Positions 24,140 through 37,773 of a stretch of DNA of 64,000 bases are shown one piece after another. Both the position numbers and the translations under genes were made by a program. The stretch covers positions 35,588,001-35,652,000 of the forward strand of contig CM114274.1 of the NCBI GenBank assembly GCA_050084515.1, given 5' to 3'. Origin of the DNA: Blasia pusilla. Taxonomy: Eukaryota > Marchantiophyta > Marchantiopsida > Blasiales. How positions within the stretch are numbered: the first letter of the stretch is position 1; the number at the start of each line of letters is the position of its first letter. The notes under the pieces are model-generated. The model did not search any database. It had not been told where the DNA came from and was given only the letters and a program-made list of their open reading frames with translations.

Positions 24140-27100
24140 GTGGCATATGAATTTCATCCTCATGGCTTCTGACCAAGTGGGATCCATCTCTCCCATGATC
24201 GGACATGACTTCTTCCAATCAAAATATTATTTTCTATGTATTTTTAAAATTTTCAATTCTTCGTATAAATTATTGAAAATTATGAAGAATTTTTTGGAGT
24301 AGAGAAGGCGGGATTGTGATAATTTAGTATACTTTCATGAAATTTTGATATAGACCAAGTTAATTAAACTAGAAACTTAAAAGAATTCCAAAATTTGGAA
24401 TCCATCGAAATTGGTACCATAAGAAGTAATAACTTAATTGATGTAGCAAAACTCGTGTGAGGAGTTTCCTATAGAAAAGATCATAAGTTGATGACTATGA
24501 ACGTCATTTTTTTTTTTCAAAAGGCAAATACCGTAAGTTTGGTAATCTTTCAATTGGTGATTGCCTCATATAACTTTGGATAATATGATGAATGACCAAT
24601 CCAGTCCTTATGAAGTAACTCCTCAATGATTTTAACACTAATTTTTGGTCATTTTCATATGATCATATAAATAATCATGATAATCTACTGATTTTTTTTC
24701 CTACCCTTGCAATAACCATTGCTTGTGATGAAAATGATTACAACTCTTGATTTAGATTTTCCAATTTGGCCTACTTTCTTACATCCATTCTTTTTACAAG
24801 ATGTCTCATGCCTCTTTTTCTTGTCCCCTTGTCCAAAAATTATCTCCGGAAGTAGATGGAATTGACCAAAAGAACACGACCAAACCCACTAATGACACAC
24901 CCTCTTGGCATAATCTATATTACTAGCATAGTATTAGATTTGCACTTCTAGAAATTTTGGGAGCATGATGTGTATTATGCATGAATAATTTTTTTTTGTG
25001 ATTGTGTCCTATCTGAACTATTAGGGACCTTACCAATAGAACATGTGGGAACATCACCAAATAGGACTTAGAAAAAACACGTATTGCATGTTTTGGTGTA
25101 AGAGGATGGGCTCTTGATTCATCAATTCCCTCCTCTTTGGTCAAAACTTGTCTTAGTGAGCAAATCAAACAGAAAGTTGGACTGTATTGGAACATTTAGT
25201 TTAAAAGATTTGGCATTCATTACAAATAAGTACATCATGATCCAATTCTCCCCTCTCACCATTTCGATACCTTCATCTTCCCATTGTAAAAGTCCATGGC
25301 CCTCATGCAACCCTCCATCATGCTTTTTTTCCTTCATTCTGATTCTTCACTAAAGGCTACTTGTAGTATTGTACGCTTTGGTAATCTCTTGGGATCTTCC
25401 TTTAAGAATGTCCACCCCTCCCACTACTAAATCACAACATCCTAAAACGTACGTACGTCAAATAACTATATTCCCAATACGTATATATATAAATATATTC
25501 ATGGTCCAGATTTAGTCCCCTCCTCATTAATCCCAAGATGTGTGTGAAACGGGGTTTGTCATTACTTAGGTCTTAATGGTCGGAGTGACATATACTTAAC
25601 TTGAGAATTAGTTAATTTGATTATTAGATGATCTTTCATGTACGTATTGGCTTCAATTTAGGATTTCATTTTTAATAGCGAAAGTTTGGAATAAAACTGA
25701 AGTCAAAAAGGATTTGAATGAAGATTGTTAGTTGTACCTTCATGAATATCATCACTGATTTAAATAAGATTTTTTAAATTTATTTCTTACGAGTTCAAGG
25801 GGGTGGTTTCTCTTTTCGTGTTTCATATTATTTTCGCATTAAACATCAGTTAGATATTAGTTCGCATGAAATAACTCCCTCCCACTCCTCTTATTGGGAG
25901 CCCATCTCCAACTTCTTCTCGAGGACGTGTATTTCAGCTTCTACGAGTGGAGGGGAGGGAACTTCGACTTTTAGAGATGGACTTTACACATCTACAAAGG
26001 AACCAAATGCTAATCTTATAAGCTAATCTTGTCCTCGAGATTGGACCAATGGCCAAAGGGGAGGAACCTCTACAAACGGAAGGCGGGTGCTTTGGGCTAC
26101 GCATCTTGTACACTAAACCTCATAAATGGCAAGGGGAGGGCCTTGTGGGTGGGGTTGGGAGATGCCCTCTCCACATTTTCGAGAAGTTCTCTCGGATTAA
26201 ACAAGAGAAGTGAGAATGATTATTGAGATGCTAAGAAAGGGTTGGCCCACGTCGGAGAAAGATGAAGGGAGTTAGGGAAAGATTAGCGTTATGCTCATGC
26301 CACGATAAAGCAAACTATGATGTTTTCGTAATGAGGTGAGGGTCCACTTACTTCACGAGTGTGCTTCGAGGGAAGATTTGATCCTCCATCGATTGGAGAA
26401 ACGTGTACTGATGGAGAGTATTGGGTTGAGGAATTCTCGAAGTGGTAGTCCACATGACCTGAAGTACGACGTTAAAGGTCAGTAGTCAGTAGTCATTCTT
26501 TGGAGCCATCATATCCAAAAAGTCCACACCTTTCCTCATAGAACGCATCCTCTCACGACTTCCCCGCCTCAAAGTGAGGAAATGAATGAAGGCACTAATA
26601 TTTACTCTCCTAGCGTTCAATTCCCGCATCTGAAATGGTATTAATTTCTTTCTTCGCCGAGAGCCCACAGTGGTGCCCCCGCATAACCTCGTGAATCCGG
26701 AAGAGAGGGAAGAGAACGACTCCCCACGTCATCTTTCGCTCGCAATGAAGGAACTGGTTGGAGGATTCAAATGGAACTGTTTGGTTTGAAGCTATTGGTG
26801 TGGGAGTTCCAGATGTTTCCAGGAAGGAAAGGTCCTACGAAGTGGGCGAGGCACAAATGAATGGGCTAGACAGACCTGTGGAACACACACCCCCCTGCCC
26901 TAATTGCGGAGTGAGCCTCCGTAGCGATTCCATCATTGGATCGGGAGGCTTCCATATCTGTCTGGCGTGACATAGAAGGACCTTTTCCAGATCCTCAGAT
27001 TAGTGGATACAAAGTTCGGGGTTTTGGGTGGTTGGGGAAGCTCGAAGGTCATTAAACCTGGAAGAGTTACTTTAAGGGTGCCGGTTTAAGCGACAAGCTT

Positions 27101-27986
27101 CTGATTCTCGTGAGGTTTAATGGAAGTCAGGACAGGGAAGTGGCACAGATGGACTTCATTTACAGTGGTTGGCAGGGCTTCGCTTATGTAATCCGTTTAG
27201 GTTAACTACAGTGGCCACAATCATCAGAATGCTGGTGAACTCCGAACAGTGAGACAGGGCTGCACCAAAACAAAAATCATGCTGCCCTAGTGCTGTGCTG
27301 TGTCGACCCTGGGGAATGAACACGTTAGATTCTACGTGCGAGCATAGATCAGACATGACTCATCGCAGCCTAACTGCTGCCTAAGGGATCTCTTACTTGA
27401 GAGATCGGCACATCAGAAGACGTGATTTTCGCCAGCCACCAGAAACCTGAGTGAACTCTCTGTAGGCGTTGGCTGCATACGGATGGATCGGCAGTTGAGA
27501 TGCACAACCAGTAAATTTTATATCACAGTAATAAATAGAACTGGCGTTGACGGCACTAGTAAGGCGTCTGAAGTGGGGTCACGTTTTGCTCTCTTCGTAG
27601 CGGACATGTACCTACATGCAGTTGATGTGAGAAATAACAGTATGGGGCAAAGGTTTGATAAACAAGTGTACATGAGGAACCGTTGCATCCCAGCCTCACA
27701 TGGAGCAGAAACGATTCTTCATGAAGATCAGAGTCTGAAATCCTCATCAGGGAGTCGACTTGTGGGTGAAACCAACGGAGAAATCTGCGGACATAGACTC
27801 ATGTAGCGGATGTAGACATGAGTGAAGGGCCAACCGACAGACGGGCAATTGTGAATGCTTGGGACATGTCATCAGGCTAGAGGTGTAATCTGGCCCTTCA
27901 AGATAGTGGTAACCAAGTCATTTCACAACCAGACTACAAAAACATTCAGAGAAGAATATCCCCCTTCTGCTATTAACAAGGAATGG
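24140..27986. other. Intergenic DNA without recognisable gene
   Basis: AT-rich to about 25.8 kb, more balanced afterwards. No domain recognised in the short open frames. The last part is immediately 3' of the NADK3 stop codon and should include its 3' untranslated region. Confidence 0.5.
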
Positions 27987-30900
27987 CTATATGTCAGTTT
28001 CTTTGGCGAAGATTTTCAACTTTGGGAAATCCGAAGAGAACTCGATTTTGCTACCAAACTTGATGGCCTGAAATACATGCGACCCATCAAAATGAAGGAC
28101 CCCTTGCCTACACCCCCACTGTACACTCAAAGCCTCGTCTGGTTTCACCCATCCTCTCAAATAATCTTGAAATCTTTGGTGAGGCAATATCGGCTCCCTA
28201 ACCATATACTGTAGATCTGATGACAAAATGTGCATCTCACTCCCACCTGCTGAAAGCATGGCAGCTGTTGAACCAGCAGCTGTACAAACTCGCATGCCGC
28301 TTGAGCGGCAATGTATGAGGGGCGATGTTGGAGCCCGCTCCACTGCCTTGTTAATGCTGTCACAACGAATGCAAAGGAAAAAAGTATAATTATTGAGTGT
28401 GAAAATAACTCTAGGTGAGACATTCGGCTTATCGATGAGCTTTTGGAAGACATACTTGTTTGTTATTCTGTCCGCTCAAAACCTACCACTCGTTTTCGGA
28501 CAACGCAAAGCTTCCATCAGTGATAAGAGTAGTTCCAAACGCCATATCGAACTATTCCAAAGAGAAAGTCCTTGTACAAGATGGTGAGCGTTCATTCAAT
28601 CGAGTCGTGAAATCACTCTATGCTTTACAAATATGAGAGATTTACAAATCGAAACTCCGTATCTTAATTAGTGTTGATGGGTCAATGACAAGCTTGCTGA
28701 AAGTACCTGAAGCTGCATCTTGAGACAGCAGCAGGGTTAGGATGAGACAGCAAGACGTCGTTTAAGGCTGGAGCAGCAAACGGAACACCATCGATACGGG
28801 TCCATATTCGGTTCAAATCCACTGGCTTCCTTTGACCTTCCAAAATCTCATCTAATACCTGAAAGTTAGGTGGTGCTCTGTCAGGGGGATATAATTTTGA
28901 GGCACACCACATATCGGATTAGGGAACATTTCCTCAGTAAACCGGCTTACTAAGCCTGGATTGAGATACACTTAAATGGAAATGAATGAATTAGAGTGTA
29001 TGTAGAGAATTTGACAAAATGAGTTGATCTATTCACAGCTGCAAGTATGAACTTGGTTTTTGAAAGTTGATCGACAACCTGCTCAAATGTGTCAGCATTT
29101 GCCGCACACAGATGACCAACACTCCGTGTTGCATCAAACTCCTCCAGTTTCTCTTCAACCTTCACAAAATCAATCACTGAGGCTGAGACACGAGCGCACA
29201 AAGCTATAAAATACAAACTATTCTCTCAGTAAAAGCCTTCAGAACGGCTAACAGGAGAAAGTCAAAGAAGGAGTGGAAACATGCCTCACTTGTTATAGTG
29301 GGATCTGAGTTGACGCCCAGCACAGGAATTGAGCTGTCGAGATAGTGGCTAGCCTGAAGAAGTGTCCCATCTCCTCCAATGGTGACCACCAGATCAAAAT
29401 CTTTGATGGGAGAATTCAGCTCATCTCTCATTAGGCTCTCCCAGTGTAGATTGGCTTTGCGTGCAACCACATCTTTACAGACTCGAATTGTCTCTTGATG
29501 AACCCAGTGTCTGTCTGTCAAATTACCTACTACCTGTCCACATAGAGAAGAGCCACATTAAAGATTGACAAGATGATACGATCAAGGTCTGGAATCCTCA
29601 CCTCCACCACTCAAATACCCTTTTGAGTATAACAACAGAGCTTTCTCCACATTCCATTCCACCTCAGACTAGGGTCGTAGATCCAAGGAACCAACTCCAG
29701 ACTCGCAGGGACAAAAGGCAAGCGGTCCAGATCTTTATAAAGGACAGTGTGACAGGGAGCAAACTCTTCCTCAGAATGTAACAGAGAGGATAGATGTGTT
29801 GGAGAAGCCTTAGGGTTGAAGCTATTGAAGACAATACCTTTCAGGTACAAGTTCTCTTTTCTCTTAATCCACAATCTGTGTGAAGCAAGTTCCATCAGGA
29901 CATTCATAGATACAGAAGGTCTCTACAAGGATATGATTCTAGGCATCCTGTCCATGCTCAGAATATCTTTTCTTCTTGAATAGTTCTTAAATAGCTCATT
30001 ATGGTCTATTCAACACTTTCTGCTTGGTTGTCTGATTCTAGCTCCAGATATGTATGGGAAAGACAGAGATTCTGTTAAATTTCAATCGAGATGGGAGAAA
30101 GGTATGTGCTTAATTGTTGTTCAATGATCTAGCGTATATGTTGTGGTACTGCCGTTGAATTTTGTAGGTAATAACAGGACTAGACTGATCAATGCAGCAG
30201 ACAGAACCTAGGACTTAATGGAACAACTCGCATCTGTAAGGAATGTAGTTTGCGCTTTAAACTGACCACAATAGCTCGTATCTATTATACTCAAGGATCT
30301 TAATCGTGTCCTTACTGAACTGAATGCAATTCACGCCCGTGCTAGCCTAGGCATGGCAACTGACACATGTTTCTCGCCACATGCTATGAGTCACCAGACA
30401 AGGCTTTCAGTCGTATTTGACTCCGTATACCTTGATTTCTAGGTGTCAATAGACGTAGGTCATTGGCAATGAGCAAAGTTACTGGCTCATTTGCTTACAA
30501 ATAGGAGCATCGCAATTCCAAAAATTCTTCTGAGAGTTGTCGAGAGGTTAGGAACTGGAAGTTCAAATAAGAAGGTGAATGCTCGAGTTCAAGCACCTCA
30601 AAACTCAAACTATAGTGTAACCGCTCTGCACACCTTCCTAAACGTTGGATAACTCATAAACGATAATGGAGCCGCCAGTAACGTCAAATAATGTGCACAA
30701 TTGCGCACCCAGGATTAGAAAACATCGCGGTCATGCAGATATAGCGGCCGACGTGAAGCTCCCCCTAAGCAGCCGAAGTGCAACTAAATCCTCCCACACA
30801 TTGTACACACTGGAATTTTTCATCGACAATAGAGCCATAAGGAGATCAAACTATGAGCGCATTTTTCAGCTTTGCAGCGAGCCTGGGAGGTGGTGGTAGG

Positions 30901-31618
30901 CGCCAGATTCACAGAAGGAACACATCGAACAACCTTCGAATCAGGTGGCTGTGCACGCTCACACAGAAGCGTGCACGCATCGGATCACATATCCATTCAT
31001 TCCTTTTGAATTACAAATCCATATCGATAAAGTCGCTAAAGGAATTGCCATGCGAGGAGCGAGAAATTGTGGTCTACATATTTCCAGCAGGAGAAATTCA
31101 GCCGCCACCAGTTCACTCAAACTTGCGTAAAGGTAATGTGAGACAGGCCAAGTTACGCTATCGGATCTGTGAACCTGGACACGCAGAGGGGGAATTCAGG
31201 CGCCATAAACATCGCCAGTCGACGATCCTTTCCAGTCTTTCCAAAAACCACAGGTGTGAAGCAGAACTACATAATTGGCGAGGGCGCCTCACACGACCGA
31301 CGATACCTCTAGAATCTATAAACTCCAATGTTTTGATCACATCCACCAAGACGGCAAGGCTTACTAGAAAGCAAAACACAGCCTGACGATGCGGATCCTA
31401 GCGCCCGGTGAGAAACGAGAAGAGCAGGTCCACAAAATCCAAATCGAAATTGAGAGTGAAATAGCATGCGAGCGAGCGCAGCAAACCTTCGGATGGGAGA
31501 GCAAAACGGAGGAGAACGCCGGCTCTTCCAATACCTTCGGCTCCCGCGCGACATAAACTTCCAGCACACTGCGCTTGATGAGCATCAACACTCTCTTCTT
31601 CAGCCGCAGCATTCTCAC
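27987..31618 (-). CDS. NADK3: NADK3-type NAD(H) kinase, 5 coding exons
   Basis: Phosphorylates NADH/NAD to the NADP form using ATP; plant NADK3 prefers NADH. Exons on the minus strand, in coding order: 31618-31487, 29533-29290, 29176-29079, 28858-28707, 28356-27987. All junctions have GT/AG and phases agree, giving 331 residues (Arabidopsis NADK3 is about 317). Exon 1 gives the start KKRVLMLIKRS; exon 2 holds the kinase signature TIGGDGTLLQASH and PVLGVNSDPT; exon 3 FDATRSVGHLCAA; exon 4 ALNDVLLSHPNPAAVSR; exon 5 NADK core CRSSGMRVCTAAGSTAAM, QYMVREPI and FDGSHV. Intron 1 is long (about 1.95 kb), the others short. The C-terminus reads KETDI and lacks the SR-type peroxisomal signal of the Arabidopsis enzyme, so a cytosolic form is possible. 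Assignment rests on memory of the family. Confidence 0.88.
29534..31486 (-). other. Intron 1 of the NADK3 gene
   Basis: Bounded by AAG/GTTTGC after exon 1 and TGGACAG before exon 2. It holds no recognisable gene. The open frames within it (for example plus 30853-31386 and minus 29611-29907) have no domain or family resemblance. Confidence 0.75.
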
Positions 31619-31710
31619 CTCTCCTGCGATTCCGATTCCCTCCCTTTCTCTCGATATCCTACAACCTCTTCAAATTAACTCATCCGCATATGTATGTACA
31701 CTACGGCCCT

Positions 31711-31771
31711 GCGGGAAATCCGTTCATATTCATCGGGAAATCCGCTCATATTGATCGGGAAATCTGCTCGT
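31711..31771. repeat. 22-bp tandem repeat upstream of NADK3
   Basis: Two full units and one partial (31712, 31734, 31756), each starting CGGGAAATC. The first contains GCGGGAAA (31711-31718), an E2F-type motif on the minus strand about 95 bp upstream of the NADK3 start codon. A regulatory role is only a suggestion. Confidence 0.6.
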
Positions 31772-31887
31772 GTAGAGGATATGACATTTCGACGAAGCGC
31801 CGGTAAGGGAAGTGACTTTGTCGGCCAGAAATAGTACCGTCGAAACTTCCTGGTCAGTTATCCCGGGAATTAACCGGCGATCGTGGC

Positions 31888-31914
31888 CGGGAAAGTTTTT
31901 GAGAAACTTTCCCG
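31888..31914. repeat. Perfect 11-bp-stem hairpin
   Basis: CGGGAAAGTTT and AAACTTTCCCG separated by TTGAG, about 270 bp upstream of the NADK3 start codon. The same CGGGAAA core as in the neighbouring tandem repeat appears at its ends. Function unknown. Confidence 0.7.
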
Positions 31915-34608
31915 ATTCCCGTATATTATTCTTTCAGGAGAGTGCCTTTCATTTTGGCTTTTTTTTATACATGGTATTTTTATGAGTTAATAATTTAATA
32001 AATTTAATCGAAATTAATTTAAAAGATAAAAAATTTTTGAGTGTTAATTATTATTTTAAGAGTTGATTTAAATTCGGAAAATTTTGATTTATATTACGAA
32101 TAATAAATTAAAATTATAAAGTATTTTTATTTTGTGTATTCCATGGGCACCAACTAGTTTTTTTAACAAAATCCGACATGGAATTACTAATTTATTAAGA
32201 ATTCCATGTACAGTTCATTCAGATACACCATTAATATAGATACACCATAGCCGATGTTGGTGATGGAGTGGGTCTCGACGTGAAAATGAAAAATGGGGTT
32301 TAAAATATATGGAAATGTGATATTATATCATTAAAAAACTTATTTTAAAAGAAAATTTTAGTAATAAAATTATGGATAATCTTTAATCATCATTATATAA
32401 TATTATTATTCAATTACTAAAGAAAATTTGAAAATGAAGTAGGGGAATAGTGGGGAAAAAATTGTATTCAAGATGATTAATGATTTTTGTTTATAAATTG
32501 AGAGAGGGGATTATAAAAGGGGAGGGGATGTCCATTTCCCAAAATAAAGAAGGGAAAAACTTTCAAAAACATTTTTTTTTCGAAGTGAAGGATAATTTTT
32601 TCTTTTTTCAATTAAAGGGATTCAATAATTGTGACAAGTGTTGGAAGGCTTCCCACGACAATTCTTGAATGGTTGTGCTTGCTCTAAATTTCCTACCAAT
32701 TATTCTCTTAATTGGTAGGAAACCCTAAATTATTTTCAAATCTTTTTCCAAAATATAGGTAGAATTTCTATCCCCATCAAACTCAAAAAATAAAAAGTCT
32801 TTGTAGAAGATGAGGAAAAATAATTATGGAGTGAAACTTAAATAGGAAAATTGAAAATGGTAATAAGAAATATTAATGGAAGGAATGATCTTTCTCTCTA
32901 TTGGTGGGGTAAGGGAGGGTTTAGGATCTTTAGGGGGAAGGGGGCTATGACATCATAAGGAATCCATCTCTTTCTCTCAAGGAAGATGAAAATGGATAAT
33001 TCCTCCTTGGGGGCAATGACTTGGTTCCATATGTGGAATGCATCACAAGGACGAAAAAATACTAACTAGATGTGGCCTTGGTTTTCGGTTTTTTTAACTT
33101 GATGCGGAGGAAAATAAAATTGGAGCTAGAAAGAAGATACTAAGGAAGTGGAGAAAATAAAAACCTTAGTACAAAGGGAGTGGAGAAAATAGGCAAATAT
33201 TAACGCGGAATGGGGTGAATTCAAATATATTTATTAATGGTTCCTAGTAAAGAGCTTGCATTATAGAGCAAATGCGACGTGGTGAAAACACATCAATAAA
33301 ATTAAATTTCCAAAAAAGAAACGGAAAAATTCAATGTAGATAAAAAAATACTTCCAAGAAAATTTTGAAAGCAATATCCAATTTTAAATAACAGAAACAT
33401 TTATATTATTATGAGAGAGTCCCTTCTTGATTTGCAAACATCTATTTGTTTGACACGTGGACAACAAGCAAATATTTCACATGTTATTCGCAGCAAGGAA
33501 AAATATTGAATTTGTATAACATCATTAATTTTTTCTTTTCCGCACACTAACAAAAACTTCTAAAAATTGTATTTCCCGTACTTAAAAAAATATTAAATTT
33601 ACGTATAACATCATTAATTATTTCTTTCTCCGGCGACAAAAACTCTTAAAAATTTTGTTTCCCCTGCTTAAAAAAATACCTTACTAGTCATGTAGAATTT
33701 CCAGTTTCGTACATTCGTAGATTCGATGTTTGAAGTCCCATGGCCTCGGCCAATGTGTTGATCATGGTTACTCAAGATCTGGGAAGATCATGTTGATATG
33801 TTTAACAATCTCGACTCTCCTTCACTGGTGATTTGGACTACACTGCCAGAACGGACTTGTAAGAGACACTCCCGGTTTGACGAGAGAATGTGCTACCGAT
33901 CGTCTTCGTTGGGGCAGGAGTGAAAGATACGAACATAACCGAAGTGATAATGGTCAAGTCATGCAACAGAATGATCCCGTCGTACACAAGAAGTGAGGGC
34001 ATTTCGCCTTTAAGTTTCTCAGATGGAAAAATGTCGACAAACGAGCATAAATGGTCTTAAAGTGACGAGTCTGCAGCACACCAGAAATTGAAGCTATTTT
34101 CTCCGCGAGTCACCTGTGGGTGGGGAAAAGTTGAGCACCTTGCCAAGAGTCCAGAAAGAAAGATATAAACTCCAGCCCATATCGCCGATGGACTGATGAA
34201 AAGGAAGTCACATAGAGCAAGTCCAGCGCAAGTAAGATCCACAGGGGAGAGGAATGCAATGGTTCGAAAAGACTCGTTCCTCTATCCGATTAATAGGACC
34301 AGAAAAACTCATTCCTCCATGCGGTTAACAGGACCAGTAATCTTTAGGTACCTATTATCCGAAGTGACAATTTTGTATTGCAACAGGTCCACAAATATAG
34401 TGTGGACATATGAAAGAAAAATGATTCTTTACAGAGCTTCATGTTCTACAAAGCTCCACCGGGAGTGCTTACAGCTCCTCAATTAGGACAAACTCTTTGT
34501 ACAGACAAATTGACCATTGAATGTAAATGGGAATTTTCCATTGACAGACCTCCATTTCCTCAAGTCTACAGTGTGCTGAATTTGAGAGAAATGAATAAGA
34601 TACTAGGA
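31915..34608. other. Intergenic DNA between NADK3 and the sigma factor gene
   Basis: Very AT-rich to about 33.7 kb, then balanced. Contains a possible plus-strand Helitron 3' end (ATGGGCACCAACTAG followed by T, about 32142-32156) with a decayed hairpin. The last part before 34609 should contain the sigma-factor 3' untranslated region. No gene recognised. Confidence 0.5.
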
Positions 34609-37600
34609 CTAGAGATCCAGATACTCGCGCAGTGCAGTGTTCCGACTTGGCTGCCTGAGCTTCCTTAATGCTTTAGCTTCAATTTGACGGATTCGTTCTC
34701 TGGTCACTCTAAACACATTTCCTATTTCCTCAAGAGTCCTTGTTCTACCATCATCCAATCCATATCGCAGTCTGAGCACATCCCTTTCCCGAGGACTCAG
34801 TGTGTGCAGTACAGTGTCCAAGTCCTGCTTAAGCAACCGCTTAGAGATAGCCTCCTCTGGAGAGTCAATATCTTTATCTGGTATCACTTCCTGCATACAA
34901 CATACCATGCTTAAATCAGTGCCTAAATTATTCTACATCTAAGCTCAAAACATACATGCTCCTCTTTTGCCCATAAATGAATTCCCAACAAGTCCTTTCC
35001 AGTAAACCACAAATCATTGTTTCATTGAGGGATAAAAGTGGCAGGGGAGACTTCACATTTCCCATGAGGGATTTAGCCCATTATCCCTCATGGTAAATCT
35101 AGAGTCTCCCAACCTGACCTTGACGTTCATTACACTGAGCTGAAAAGACTAGAACAAACTTCACAACGGAACTATGCCATTCAAACACTTTGAGCTTAGT
35201 GATCAGGATTCATTTGGAGCACCAGCTATAATTCAGAACACTAGAGAGTCCCTATGAGGCAATCAAGACTTGAGGGAATACCCCAAGAGTGGTATCATTG
35301 TTCTTCCCAACAGGGAACTCCATCGATTTAGGGTTCCTAGCAGACTTGATCACCATTTTCAACTTCTCAATACTCAACCCTACGAGTTCAGCAACTTCTT
35401 CGTCTCGGGGGGGCCTTCCGTGTTCAGCAGCTAGCATGCTCTTCGCCTTGGTAATGCGAGATAATAACTCATAAACATGGACCTGCATCAAAGATAACAG
35501 CAATAAGTTTGGGGCTCCCATGAGACATTTGCTGTTGGGGAGTGATACAAACAACTACTACTTCAAAAACAAACATGGTAGCCCACTTACTGGCAGACGG
35601 ATGGTTCTCGATTGGTCTGCTATGGCCCTTGTAATGGCTTGTCGAATCCACCAGTGAGCATATGTAGAGAATTTAAACCCTCTTGTGTGATCAAATTTCT
35701 CTGCTCCTCTAATGAGACCCATGCTTCCCTCCTGTATAACAAACCATCATTGATTTAGGAGCTCACGTTGAGCCACAGTTCTTCATTCTGTCCATAGTAG
35801 ACCCAAGGATGGATAAATGACGAATTCTCTCCACGACAAAAAAATCATGACCTAGAAAGTCGCTATAAACATGTTAATTCCAAAGTGGCCTCTCACCACG
35901 CCCTACATCATCTTTCCAAACAACCCCTAACACTCTCTTCTAAATCACCATCTACAGGCGAAAGCAACTAAGAGTACCTGAGACTTCAATGAGAAAGGCA
36001 TTGTGGTACTAAAAGAATTACCTGAATAAGATCTTGTATGGTCATTCCTCTACCCTGGTAGCGCTTGGCGATGGACACCACCAAGCGAAGATTGGAATTC
36101 ACCATCTTGTCTTTGCAAGCCTGTCCTGACTTAATCCGAGATTCTAGCGAATGTCGCTCTGTTCCCACCGCCCGCGCCCACTCCATCAAGGTCGGCTCAC
36201 GGCCCATTTGCTCTCTCAAACTCTTCTTGACCCTCTCCACCCTCAATAAATCCTGGAAGTAAATAGCAGTGAGACAAGAAATTCCAGTTTAGTGTGTCAC
36301 CTGAACAATTACAACAGGGAGCAACACCAAGAAGGTGAAAGGATACCTTCCTTCACATGACCTGTGCTCAAGACCCTTACAAAGGCATCACAAGTATTGC
36401 CACTACAGATGAACCTGGAAGTACAATGAATGGCATATGGTAACATTGTATCAGGTCCTTAATCTTTATACAGAACTCCATGCCACCAAATTCCTGACCA
36501 AGATCATGGCAGCCTGACCACAGGCATCTAGGCCAGGAAGGAGAATAAAAATATTGGGATTTCAGCTACCTGAATTCCTTCAGCTAACTCAATCTCCTCT
36601 GAAGCAGTAAGAAGCTTTGTTTTTCCGATGTCACGCAAATATGCACGAACAGGATCTGATGGATCGTAGGCAGGTTGTGACTTTTTTGCCCTAGAAGTGG
36701 TTGGTGGAGCTGTGGCAGCTTGCTCTGCTTTTACCACTGCTCGTTCTCTCTTCAAAATCCTTTCACGCCGCCGACTAGATCGAACAGCTACGCCGTCACT
36801 CTCGCCAGCTCTTCCTGATTCAAAGTTTCCATCATTGTCACCAGGCCTTCCTACATGCTCTTGTTCCAGCTCGACACCATCTGGGCTTGAACCCGAATCC
36901 AACTCGCTGGGGAAAAAGCTCAATTCCTTCCATGGACTTCGCATCTCATCAGTCTTTGAGTGGAAAATTGATACTTCTAAAGAATCAGCACTTTGAACGG
37001 CTCCGCCTCTTGCCATCTCAGTGAGCCTTGCCCTCTCCAAAAGGAGCAAGTCTTTCTCAGTTGGAAAGTCATCAAAAGATTCAGCTAATGCCTGTGCTTC
37101 TGCATAAGCAGCTGCATCTCTGGCAGCTTTTGCAGCAGCTCTAGCAAGGGACATAGCTTCCTCAGCTGCAGCTGTAGCGACTGCCTCATCACTCCCAACC
37201 CAGTTCTCTATTACAACCGTAGTGCTGCCATGAACTGACTGCCGCAAGGAAGCTCGCTTGTCTCCTGCAGAAGAGGCGGCCACTGGTAGACCTTGGAGCC
37301 GATCGATGGCCCGAAACCTAATGTAGTAGAATCCGTATGTGTTAAAAGTTATCACAACTTTCCAATTCGAAGAGACGCTTCCCTAGATCCTAGGTAGGGC
37401 ACAATGTTCTTCAAAGATTTTACAAGGCGAGAAACAAGTGAATGTGCATGAAAGTAAGCAGGTACAAAGCTCACCGAGTGGGTCTTCCACAAGAGATGTA
37501 TGATATGCTTGCAGGAGCGCAACCAGGCTCTCCAGTAAGACGAGAGGAATGGATCCCGTAGGCCTTGAGTAGCTTCAAGGAGACGCGCTTTCGGTCCGAG

Positions 37601-37773
37601 CATACACCTGTCTTGAAGCTTCCGACTAGACCTGCACAAACCCAAGACATTTCTCAGCACTTGCGACTTACAGCTCATAAGTCACAAATATTACCATGGA
37701 CGGAAGAACTGAAAGAACTGAAGACCATCGGACGTGATGGAGGAGAGCTGAGGGTTTCAATGACGCCGCTCAT
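34609..37773 (-). CDS. Plastid RNA polymerase sigma-70 factor (SIG family), 7 coding exons
   Basis: Nuclear-encoded sigma factor that would direct the bacterial-type plastid RNA polymerase (PEP) to promoters. Exons in coding order: 37773-37695, 37631-37475, 37317-36570, 36252-36022, 35731-35591, 35482-35282, 34890-34609; all junctions are GT/AG with matching phases, giving 612 residues. The start [15 protein letters not shown] is Ser-rich and looks like a chloroplast transit peptide. An Ala-rich stretch (about 121-160, from [14 protein letters not shown]) resembles the linker of SIG1/SIG2. Region 1.2 begins near [11 protein letters not shown], region 2 includes [32 protein letters not shown] (2.3-2.4) and DQSRTIRLP, region 3 [10 protein letters not shown], and region 4 [14 protein letters not shown] plus the helix-turn-helix [18 protein letters not shown]. 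Which SIG subfamily it belongs to was not settled; SIG2-like is a weak preference. Confidence 0.92.

Noticed and set aside
28806-28820. GGTTCAAATCC, a match to the tRNA T-loop box
   Set aside because: Falls in NADK3 coding exon 4, with no D-loop, anticodon arm or acceptor stem around it.
29611-29907. 98-codon minus-strand frame as first NADK3 exon
   Set aside because: Its frame and phase do not join to exon 2. The frame at 31618-31487 joins in phase and matches the family N-terminus.
30853-31386. 177-codon plus-strand frame
   Set aside because: Lies wholly in NADK3 intron 1 on the opposite strand and shows no family resemblance.
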